Shown piece by piece: positions 1 to 3,730 of a DNA stretch of 5,265 nt (its first letter is position 1; every line of letters starts with the position of its first letter). Origin of the DNA: Caldilineaceae bacterium (lineage in GTDB: Bacteria; Chloroflexota; Anaerolineae; Caldilineales; Caldilineaceae). The notes under the pieces are model-generated. The model was given only the letters and a program-made list of their open reading frames with translations. It was not told the origin of the DNA and searched no databases. Both the position numbers and the translations under genes were made by a program. The stretch covers positions 1-5,265 of the forward strand of contig JAAUPU010000297.1 in NCBI GenBank assembly GCA_012032975.1, read 5' to 3'.

Positions 1-7
1 GTAGCAG

Positions 8-316
8 GTGACTCTCCGTGAGATATTGTTTACGCTGGCTTATGCGGCCTGGTGGGGAGTAGGTGGGTGGCTGCTTGGAGCCGGCGTCCGTGAAGTGTTT
101 GGGGCGGATGTGGCGCTGGTCTGCGCGATGGGAAATATCATTGTGGGGCTATTATTTTTGTTGCCGGTGGTGTCGGATGAGCGCCGGCGACGCTCGTTTT
201 ACGATGGGCCGCGCGGGCATGAACGCTCTGACATTGGGATTGGCCTATTGTGGGCGTTTCCATTTGCGCTCTTGGTGTGGGGTCTGCTCTGGTGGTTGCT
301 GGGCCGGCTCGGTTAG
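8..316 (+). CDS. Small three-helix membrane protein, function unknown
   Basis: I do not recognise this 102-residue protein. It shows three hydrophobic stretches, at about residues 6-24, 33-54 and 75-98, so it is probably an inner-membrane protein. Between the second and third there is a charged loop (about 56-76) with the arginine cluster DERRRRS followed by YDGPRGHERSD. By the positive-inside tendency this loop is probably cytoplasmic. The last helix is very rich in Trp and Leu (LLWWLLGRLG). The frame is closed upstream by a TAG at 2-4, so the GTG at 8 is the first possible start; its ribosome binding site would lie at or beyond the window edge and cannot be judged. The 3' end overlaps the convergent minus-strand gene by 72 bases. 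Coding is supported by uninterrupted length and membrane-protein composition, not by homology. Confidence 0.6.
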   Translation: MTLREILFTLAYAAWWGVGGWLLGAGVREVFGADVALVCAMGNIIVGLLFLLPVVSDERRRRSFYDGPRGHERSDIGIGLLWAFPFALLVWGLLWWLLGRLG

Positions 317-679
317 GAGGCGCAGGGCGCGGCGAAGGTCGAAATAAGCCGGCGCGGCAAAGAGCGGGAGGACGAACAGAAGCAACTGTAAGGCAATATG
401 CCAGCCAGGGGCAGTGAAATAATAAGCGCGCGGTTCAATGTGAGAGAAGAATTGGGTGTAGGTGTAGATCCAAACCACGGCCAGGATCAGCATAATGCCT
501 AACGTGACCAGCGCGGGGAATAAGAGACAAAAGAGCTGCTGGCTGCGCGTCAACACTTCACCGGAGCGGGCGACCACTGCGCCCTCTTGACGGGTGTAGC
601 GTCTGCCAATGAGCCGGTAGGCGGCAATATGGAGCAATTCATAGGCACTGAGCCATTGGCGTCCGATTTTAGTCCACAT
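245..679 (-). CDS. Two-helix membrane protein, possibly a degenerate zincin-like protein
   Basis: The 144-residue product has two clear membrane segments, at about residues 49-71 and 94-112, and a hydrophilic Pro/Gln/Lys/Arg-rich tail (about 124-144). I do not recognise it firmly. The N-terminal helix contains SAYELLHIAAYRLIG (11-25), which resembles the HExxH zinc helix of small membrane metalloproteases of the DUF3267 or M50 kind, followed at a plausible distance by a hydrophobic LFPALV segment. The first histidine is replaced by Tyr13, so catalysis is unlikely. The frame stays open up to 793, but the ATG at 679 is preferred because an extended -10 box ends seven bases before it and because the extra upstream residues look non-coding. 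No Shine-Dalgarno is visible, consistent with a leaderless message. Its last codons overlap the plus-strand gene ending at 316. Confidence 0.6.
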   Translation of the reverse strand: MWTKIGRQWLSAYELLHIAAYRLIGRRYTRQEGAVVARSGEVLTRSQQLFCLLFPALVTLGIMLILAVVWIYTYTQFFSHIEPRAYYFTAPGWHIALQLLLFVLPLFAAPAYFDLRRALRLLTEPAQQPPEQTPHQERKWKRPQ

Positions 680-685
680 GGCGAC

Positions 686-715
686 AGTATAGCATAAACA
701 GCGCCCCGGCGTCAC
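686..715 (-). promoter_or_regulatory. Extended -10 promoter giving a probably leaderless transcript
   Basis: Read on the minus strand, GTGACG (715-710) and TATACT (691-686) are 18 bases apart, and the -10 box is preceded by TGC, making an extended -10. The expected start of transcription, about seven bases downstream, falls on or next to the A of the ATG at 679. This is inferred from motif match only. Confidence 0.5.
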
Positions 716-774
716 GATGCAAATTCCGGAGGAGGTATTCAGACGCACCGGGCGAAAATTGCCCGTTGACAGGG

Positions 775-802
775 TTGACAGGCGTAGAAACATGGCTATA
801 CT
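775..802 (+). promoter_or_regulatory. Promoter of the first toxin-antitoxin operon
   Basis: A perfect TTGACA (775-780) is followed after 16 bases by TATACT (797-802). A second TTGACA lies at 766-771 but its spacing to that -10 is too long. The expected transcription start near 809 falls inside the repeat cluster at 798-823, which is where an autorepressing antitoxin would bind. The leader to the ATG at 848 would be about 40 bases. Confidence 0.65.
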
Positions 803-823
803 AGCATACTCAGATACGTATGC
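798..823 (+). promoter_or_regulatory. Candidate operator of the first TA operon
   Basis: The tetramer ATAC occurs three times exactly 8 bp apart (798, 806, 814). The last copy forms the perfect palindrome ATACGTAT (814-821). An overlapping inverted repeat GCATAC (804-809) and GTATGC (818-823) is separated by 8 bases. The cluster runs from the -10 box across the expected transcription start, a usual place for antitoxin binding. Its role as an operator is inference. Confidence 0.4.
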
Positions 824-847
824 AAATAATAGTCAAGGGGGCGATAG

Positions 848-1105
848 ATGATCCAGACACCACAAATCGAGCCAGTAACCAATATGGTTCGTGATCACAA
901 AAGCATTTTGGCAAAGCTGAAGAAAGGCCCGGTCTTTCTGGCCCAGCGCAGCAAGCCGGCTGCGGTTGTCGTTGCGCCGGCGCTTTGGGATGAGATGACC
1001 GCCGAGTTGGCGCGCTTACGCAGAATGGTAGCATTTGACCGCCAGTTCGCAGAGATGGACGCTGGCAACGTCGAAGTGTTCGACATCAGCCAGGCCCCGG
1101 CATAA
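848..1105 (+). CDS. Antitoxin A1, Phd/YefM type
   Basis: This 85-residue protein looks like an antitoxin of the Phd/YefM class, which binds its own promoter through the N-terminal half and blocks the toxin with the C-terminal tail. Visible family features are an N-terminal region ending in a helix (about 11-25, VRDHKSILAKLKKG), the strand-turn GPVFLAQRSKPAAVVVAP (27-44), which matches the 'pV.it..gkp.aVlvs' signature of the family, and a Trp-containing helix after it (WDEMTAEL, 47-54). The tail (55-85) is acidic and short. A strong AGGGGG ribosome binding site (836-841) lies six bases before the ATG. The toxin gene begins one base after its stop, so the two are surely co-transcribed. It is about 67% identical to A2 over the first 54 residues, but their tails differ. 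Confidence 0.85.
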   Translation: MIQTPQIEPVTNMVRDHKSILAKLKKGPVFLAQRSKPAAVVVAPALWDEMTAELARLRRMVAFDRQFAEMDAGNVEVFDISQAPA

Positions 1106-1106
1106 G

Positions 1107-1358
1107 ATGCGCATCGAGATGCCAGCGCCGGTTATGGCTTGGTTGCGCACGCTGGGGCCAGAAGGGCGGCCATTGTGGGAAGCAATCGAGCGTCTACGCA
1201 ACAATCAGACGCCACCGGAGGCCATCGCGAGTGAAGAGCGCCCAGGGCGCTATGAACTGCACATCCGCATAAGCCAGCATGGGTATTGGTTGGCCTGGGA
1301 AATCCGGCAAGATAGGGGCGAAACCGTCATCCGAGTGGTGTTGATTGAGGAAAATTGA
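1107..1358 (+). CDS. Toxin T1, probable RelE/ParE-like
   Basis: The 83-residue product is the partner of A1. Position, size, basic N-terminal part and secondary-structure pattern suggest the RelE/ParE fold: a helix-rich front (WLRTLGPEGRPLWEAIERLR, about 12-31), a proline-containing link (TPPEA), then alternating strands GRYELHIRI, GYWLAWEIR and TVIRVVLIEEN. The strand pair resembles the 'yRi.Yei ... v.vl.i' core of RelE-type mRNA interferases and ParE-type gyrase poisons, but I cannot see the catalytic residues needed to choose between them. The frame is open upstream to 1035; ATG 1107 is chosen because it follows the antitoxin stop by a single base, as expected for translational coupling. 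It looks full length and intact, unlike T2 and T3, and is not clearly related to them in sequence. Confidence 0.7.
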   Translation: MRIEMPAPVMAWLRTLGPEGRPLWEAIERLRNNQTPPEAIASEERPGRYELHIRISQHGYWLAWEIRQDRGETVIRVVLIEEN

Positions 1359-1365
1359 TAGTTGC

Positions 1366-1375
1366 CTCTATAGAG
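1366..1375 (+). promoter_or_regulatory. 10-bp palindrome before the second TA pair
   Basis: CTCTATAGAG is a perfect palindrome in the 58-base gap between T1 and A2, 41 bases before the A2 start. No convincing -35/-10 pair is visible in this gap, so module 2 may be read mainly from the promoter of module 1. The palindrome could be an antitoxin site by position; chance is not excluded. Confidence 0.25.
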
Positions 1376-1416
1376 CAAAGAAACGGTTGTAACCCATTCA
1401 AATCAGGAGGACGAGG

Positions 1417-1713
1417 ATGATTCAAGTGCCGCAAATTGAGCCGGTCTCTAATCTCATTCGGAACTATCTGGCTATCTTAGCCAAGCTAAAAAATGGGCCC
1501 GTCTTTCTGGCCCAACGCAGTGAACCGGCCGCGGTCCTGGTCTCGCTGGCTGAGTGGACTGAGATGGCCAATCGTCTGGCGCAACTAGAGGGATTATTAG
1601 CCTCTAAACGCGTAGTCGCGGCTATCGACCGCGGGGAGATGACAACGATCAAACACGACGATCTCGTCAAGCTTCTAGCGGAGAAGCGGGCCAATGCCAC
1701 TATGGGAAATTGA
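1417..1713 (+). CDS. Antitoxin A2, Phd/YefM type, apparently hybrid
   Basis: This 98-residue antitoxin starts at an ATG with a perfect AGGAGG (1405-1410) six bases upstream. Residues 1-54 follow A1 closely (36 of 54 identical, including LAKLK.GPVFLAQRS.PAAV), so both probably share a DNA-binding fold. After residue 55 the likeness to A1 fades. The tail carries RGEMTTIKHDDLVKLLAEKR, which matches the A3 tail (NGEIGTISHDDLKRQLLERR) at the G-E-T-I-H-D-D-L positions. The toxin that follows, T2, is likewise of the T3 type and not of the T1 type. In Phd/YefM proteins the tail is what wraps the toxin, so the tail switch fits the toxin switch. The stop lies 20 bases inside the T2 gene, implying coupled translation. 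Confidence 0.85.
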   Translation: MIQVPQIEPVSNLIRNYLAILAKLKNGPVFLAQRSEPAAVLVSLAEWTEMANRLAQLEGLLASKRVVAAIDRGEMTTIKHDDLVKLLAEKRANATMGN

Positions 1714-1882
1714 ATATAGCGCTGAGGTAAAAAACTACTTCATCGACAGCGGTGCTTATACCGGCAATCTGTTGGGCGAAATCGAACGCCTACGGTATGC
1801 GCCCGATGGCCTGCCAGCAGAAGAGAAGAAGGGGTACAGTTTCACCCCACCGGCTGACGCTATCAACGTGGATAAGAAATGA
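1694..1882 (+). CDS. Toxin T2, RelE/ParE-like, C-terminally truncated
   Basis: The 62-residue product begins inside the end of A2 in another frame. Its first 41 residues match T3 (20 of 40 identical, for example W.EY.AEV..YF.D..YT..LL..IE.L...PD..P.E). This is the helical front of a small toxin of probable RelE/ParE fold. The likeness ends after residue 43, and the tail (EKKGYSFTPPADAINVDKK) then runs into a stop. The reconstructed T3 is about 84 residues and continues with a strand-rich part (FMWIVLDHLVIYEK... LTIKPLE) that forms the core of the fold. T2 lacks all of this, and I found no continuation in the other two plus-strand frames downstream. It is therefore probably inactive, while its antitoxin remains. 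A short self-sufficient variant cannot be excluded. Confidence 0.6.
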   Translation: MPLWEIEYSAEVKNYFIDSGAYTGNLLGEIERLRYAPDGLPAEEKKGYSFTPPADAINVDKK

Positions 1883-2025
1883 GCAACATAACCCATCTTA
1901 TGTATCTGTTTGGATGACGCTAACTTGCCTTAGCATACCCTGACTAATCGTTGTGAACCAGCCTTCGCATAAGTTACTGTGAAACTTTGTAGGGTATTCG
2001 GTGGGCGTAGACTGTGATTGTAGTG
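1883..2025. other. Intergenic stretch without a recognised gene
   Basis: This stretch lies between the truncated T2 and the small minus-strand ORF. It is AT-richer than the coding regions. All frames are interrupted, and I see no tRNA, no strong hairpin and no convincing promoter. It may include decayed sequence from the lost 3' end of T2, but no residue pattern of that toxin is recognisable. Confidence 0.4.
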
Positions 2026-2145
2026 TTAGCCGCCGGCTGTAGCCCAAATTTCTCCAATCGTCTCCCTGGATGGGCGCTTTTCTAGGATGAGTTGGCGTAT
2101 CCGTGCCACCTGCGGATCAAATACGCTGCCCGCTACGGCCACCAC
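2026..2145 (-). CDS. Small ORF of 39 codons divergent from the third TA pair
   Basis: I do not recognise this short product. It begins with two GTG codons (2145 and 2142) placed 4 and 7 bases after a good Shine-Dalgarno AAGGAG (2155-2150, minus strand). It runs through SVFDPQVARIRQLILEKRPS to a TAA at 2028-2026. The composition is protein-like: a predicted amphipathic helix (VARIRQLILEKR) followed by a second short helix around ETIGEIWATA, a pattern that could be a tiny helix-turn-helix or a fragment of a larger protein. A candidate minus-strand promoter lies upstream within the A3 control region (TTGAAC, 16 bases, TACACT), so the two directions would share regulation. Support comes from the binding site, promoter and composition only; it may be a remnant. 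Confidence 0.4.
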   Translation of the reverse strand: MVAVAGSVFDPQVARIRQLILEKRPSRETIGEIWATAGG

Positions 2146-2153
2146 ATTTCTCC

Positions 2154-2182
2154 TTGACAATCCAGTGTAACCGGTATAGACT
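2154..2182 (+). promoter_or_regulatory. Promoter of the third TA operon
   Basis: TTGACA (2154-2159) is followed after 17 bases by TAGACT (2177-2182); the overlapping TATAGA (2175-2180) at 15 bases is the alternative -10. The transcript would start near 2189, inside the left arm of the inverted repeat. Confidence 0.55.
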
Positions 2183-2191
2183 CCTGTTCAA
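2164..2191 (-). promoter_or_regulatory. Candidate divergent promoter for the small minus-strand ORF
   Basis: On the minus strand TTGAAC (2191-2186) and TACACT (2169-2164) are 16 bases apart, placing the start near 2157, just ahead of the AAGGAG of the 39-codon ORF. The -35 box lies in the left arm of the inverted repeat, so a protein bound there should affect both directions. Confidence 0.35.
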
Positions 2192-2221
2192 ACCGTAAAC
2201 ACTGTACAGTTTGAACAGGAG
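2181..2221 (+). promoter_or_regulatory. Operator-like inverted repeat with TGTACA core before A3
   Basis: CTCCTGTTCAAAC (2181-2193) and GTTTGAACAGGAG (2209-2221) form a perfect 13-bp inverted repeat around 15 bases. The inner part holds ACTGTACAGT (2201-2210), a perfect 10-bp palindrome whose core is TGTACA. In E. coli the YefM-YoeB complex is known to recognise operator palindromes with a TGTACA core, so its occurrence before a Phd/YefM-type gene fits autoregulation. The right arm includes the A3 ribosome binding site. A full RNA hairpin is less likely because the predicted transcript starts within the left arm. Confidence 0.6.
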
Positions 2222-2228
2222 GCCACAA

Positions 2229-2516
2229 ATGGCAGTCAAAACATTTGGTAGTGAAGAAGCGCGCAATCGTTTTCGAGCCGTGATGGAGTCCGTCATCGCC
2301 GGCTATGAAGTCATTGTGGAGCGTTACAATCAACCGGCTGCTGTGGTGGTCGGGTACGACAAGTGGCAAGCCACTTTGCAGCGTCTGCACGAACTCGAGT
2401 TGCTCCATGAAGTCCGCCGCGTCAAGCAGGGCGTGGCGAATGGTGAAATTGGGACGATCTCGCACGACGACTTGAAGCGCCAGCTACTAGAAAGGCGCGA
2501 GCATGTGGCAGCTTGA
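2229..2516 (+). CDS. Antitoxin A3, Phd/YefM type
   Basis: This 95-residue antitoxin starts at ATG 2229, with AGGAGG (2217-2222) six bases upstream; a TTG start at 2211 is open but lies inside the operator and ahead of that binding site, so it is rejected. The N-terminal half is a clear Phd/YefM domain: an opening strand AVKTFGSEEARNRFRAVMES (2-21) with the family's Arg/Phe helix, then GYEVIVERYNQPAAVVVGYDKW (about 26-47), the 'v.vtr.n.p.aVvv...W' strand-turn-strand. It resembles the E. coli type more than A1 and A2 do. The tail NGEIGTISHDDLKRQLLERR matches that of A2 and should bind the T2/T3 type of toxin. Its end overlaps the T3 start by 14 bases. It looks intact although T3 is broken. Confidence 0.85.
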   Translation: MAVKTFGSEEARNRFRAVMESVIAGYEVIVERYNQPAAVVVGYDKWQATLQRLHELELLHEVRRVKQGVANGEIGTISHDDLKRQLLERREHVAA

Positions 2517-2756
2517 GTATAACGCAGAAGTCGCGCAATACTTCTTCGACAACGATCCTTATACTTTCCCACTGCTGATTCGGATTGAAGAACTAAAATT
2601 TGAACCGGACGCGATTCCGCCCGAAGTTGCACACCGCTGGACGGCGAACCAGGTGTTTTCATGTGGATCGTATTGGATCATCTCGTGATTTATGAGAAAG
2701 TTGTCGCGGAGAACAGGTTATTTATCCTCACGATTAAGCCGCTAGAAGTTGAATAA
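2503..2756 (+). pseudogene. Toxin T3, RelE/ParE-like, frameshifted
   Basis: As written, the frame from ATG 2503 stops at 2688 after 61 residues, but the last 20 of these are out of frame. Up to about 2625 the protein reads as a toxin front (WQLEYNAEVAQYFFDNDPY... IPPE). From about 2628 the next frame continues with CTPLDGEPGVFMWIVLDHLV, then IYEKVVAENRLFILTIKPLEVE to a TAA at 2754-2756. Adding one G in GAAGTTGC (so Glu-Gly-Cys) near 2626 joins them into an 84-residue protein whose back half has the strand pattern typical of RelE/ParE toxins (W.VL.HLVIYE ... LTIKPL). No recognised slippery heptamer stands at the junction, so a programmed shift is unlikely; mutation or a sequencing error is the simpler reading. 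If real, antitoxin A3 now has no local active partner. Confidence 0.75.
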
Positions 2757-2846
2757 AGGGACACGGAGATAAGGCCCGTCACGAACCACCACAAACGCGG
2801 GGTCGATATGGGTTGCCACATGGTGCGCGGGCCGCGCAGTGAGCAT
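2742..2846 (-). CDS. Possible 34-codon ORF or gene remnant
   Basis: I do not recognise this product. From ATG 2846 it reads MLTARPAHHV followed by ATHIDPAFVVVRDGPYLRVP and ends LFNF, with the stop at 2744-2742. The composition (THIDPAFVVVRDGPYLRVPLF) is strikingly protein-like for such a short frame, with a predicted strand pair around FVVVRDGPYLRV. Another frame, from ATG 2898 to a stop at 2779, overlaps it and reads LDVPISTPTVSEKDAH before turning into low-quality sequence. The two together could be one frameshifted gene of about 50 codons downstream of the DJ-1-like gene. There is no good ribosome binding site for either start. Its stop lies within the 3' end of the T3 remnant. Confidence 0.25.
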   Translation of the reverse strand: MLTARPAHHVATHIDPAFVVVRDGPYLRVPLFNF

Positions 2847-2907
2847 CTTTCTCGCTCACGGTCGGCGTGCTAATGGGTACATCAAGGGCGGCTTGCATCT
2901 GCAGCGA

Positions 2908-3393
2908 CTACAAAGCGACGGCGATTTCTCGCACAAGTTCATTCAAGTCGCTGCTGTGACTGTAGTATACAATACTTTCTTGGTCAAAATCTAGTGCTTT
3001 TAAGCTCGATTCTTCACGAATTTCTTGGTTACGAACCACAAAGCGGGCCTGGTTGCCGCGCGCCAGCCGAAAAAAATCAGGCACGCGCGGGTCATTCTCG
3101 ACGCGTTTCAGCGTGGCCGTACTACAAGGGACAACGATGCAGATGGCCCTGTCCGCTAACGTCATTGCCTCACCGAGCGTCAGATCCGCTGTCAAAACCA
3201 AACCATAGCGCCCGCCAGAAGATTGACCGTGCAAACCCACCACCTTGACCAATAAGCCCGCCCGGCGCAACTCCGTTATAAAAGTGACCGCCGTCGCTTC
3301 CTCAAAATTATCGCCCCACAAAATGAAGATGTAATAAGACCTTGTTGAGTGTGCTGTTGGGTGTGCTGTTGGGTGTAATTGTTGGATAGACAT
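2908..3393 (-). CDS. DJ-1/PfpI-like protein without the nucleophile cysteine
   Basis: The 161-residue protein resembles the N-terminal two thirds of the DJ-1/PfpI (class I glutamine amidotransferase-like) fold. Residues 20-57 read YYIFILWGDNFEEATAVTFI and then TELRRAGLLVKVVGLHG, matching the strand, the conserved glutamate after the first loop (EE, 31-32) and the helix-strand 'RAG..V.VVGL' of DJ-1. A second strand-helix follows (YGLVLTADLTLGEAMTLA, 63-80) and then DRAICIVVPC (81-90). In active members the 'vvlPGG' strand leads to an elbow with the catalytic Cys (ICAGP); here the matching places read VVPCS and ARFVVRN, so catalysis of the DJ-1 kind is doubtful and binding or regulation is more likely. 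A GAGGA ribosome binding site lies eight bases before ATG 3393. The first 18 residues hold a Pro-Thr-Ala-His repeat absent from the core fold. Confidence 0.65.
   Translation of the reverse strand: MSIQQLHPTAHPTAHSTRSYYIFILWGDNFEEATAVTFITELRRAGLLVKVVGLHGQSSGGRYGLVLTADLTLGEAMTLADRAICIVVPCSTATLKRVENDPRVPDFFRLARGNQARFVVRNQEIREESSLKALDFDQESIVYYSHSSDLNELVREIAVAL
3349..3385 (+). repeat. Tandem 12-bp repeat inside the DJ-1-like gene start
   Basis: GTGTGCTGTTGG occurs twice in tandem (3349-3360, 3361-3372), followed by a diverged third unit (3373-3385). On the minus strand it encodes the HPTA-HPTA run at residues 7-14 of the DJ-1-like protein. Whole units change the protein by four residues without shifting the frame, so slippage here would be tolerated. 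Confidence 0.8.
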
Positions 3394-3530
3394 CTGTTGT
3401 ATCCTCGATGATCTCTAACTAATCCAAATGAGCGGCTCACCACCTCATCGTAACGCAAATAATCTACCCTGATCTACTCACTACCTACAGGTTATCTAGT
3501 GCAATATGGCACAAATAAGCCATTAGCTTT

Positions 3531-3592
3531 CGTAATCGTAATCAGCCAGAGAGGCGATTATGATTAGGATTACGATTATGATGATGATTATG
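3531..3592. repeat. Hairpin repeat, upstream copy
   Basis: The left arm CGTAATCGTAATC (3531-3543) pairs with GATTATGATTAGG (3556-3568), with one G-T pair and one mismatch. Inside it, GCC (3545-3547) pairs with GGC (3553-3555) around AGAGA. The right side continues as further GATTA/GATGAT units to 3592. Aligned without gaps, 3531-3565 matches 5231-5265 at 27 of 35 bases. A repeated intergenic palindrome of the REP or MITE sort is likely. Confidence 0.75.
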
Positions 3593-3649
3593 TTGTCATG
3601 GTCGTAACGGGCAATCTATCTGAAACCTATGCGGTGCCTCTGACACTCA

Positions 3650-3678
3650 TTGTTTCATCTCTTCACCTATGCTATGCT
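3650..3678 (+). promoter_or_regulatory. Candidate promoter of the NB-ARC gene
   Basis: TTGTTT (3650-3655) and TATGCT (3673-3678) are 17 bases apart, giving a start near 3685 and a leader of about 45 bases. The -10 sits in a short tandem TATGC run (3668-3677). The match is reasonable but not strong. Confidence 0.4.
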
Positions 3679-3730
3679 ATCGCTAGTTTGCCCCCATACC
3701 CAGATCCCCGCGAGCGCAATAGCAATGTGA

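Larger units (their letters stand above)
3394..3730. other. Divergent intergenic region between the DJ-1-like and NB-ARC genes
   Basis: These 337 bases hold the 5' regions of both divergent genes, the hairpin repeat at 3531-3592 and a promoter candidate for the NB-ARC gene. I found no convincing minus-strand promoter and no RNA gene. The part from 3394 to 3530 is AT-rich and has no frame worth calling. Confidence 0.5.

Noticed and set aside
680..793. Upstream extension of the 245-679 minus gene to ATG 793
   Set aside because: The added residues look non-coding, and the region holds the -10 box of the ATG at 679 and the promoter of the first TA operon in the other direction.
2181..2221. RNA hairpin or riboswitch that hides the A3 ribosome binding site
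   Set aside because: The predicted transcript starts within the left arm, so the full stem would not form from that promoter. A DNA operator explains the repeat better, though an upstream transcript could still fold it.
2211..2228. TTG start for antitoxin A3
   Set aside because: It lies inside the inverted repeat and upstream of the perfect AGGAGG that serves ATG 2229.
2133..2465. 110-codon minus frame over A3 and its control region
   Set aside because: It is antisense to a clear Phd/YefM gene and shows no domain of its own.
2620..2632. Programmed -1 frameshifting in toxin T3
   Set aside because: No X-XXY-YYZ slippery heptamer and no downstream stem at the right distance is visible; a missing G in a short run is simpler.
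2825..2859. Terminator of the DJ-1-like gene from two small palindromes (GCGCGG/CCGCGC and GTGAGC/GCTCAC)
   Set aside because: No T-run follows on either strand, and the stems are short.
3531..3592. CRISPR-like or iteron array from the repeated GATTA units
   Set aside because: The units are 6 bases, irregular and without spacers, and they fold back on themselves; an intergenic palindrome fits better.
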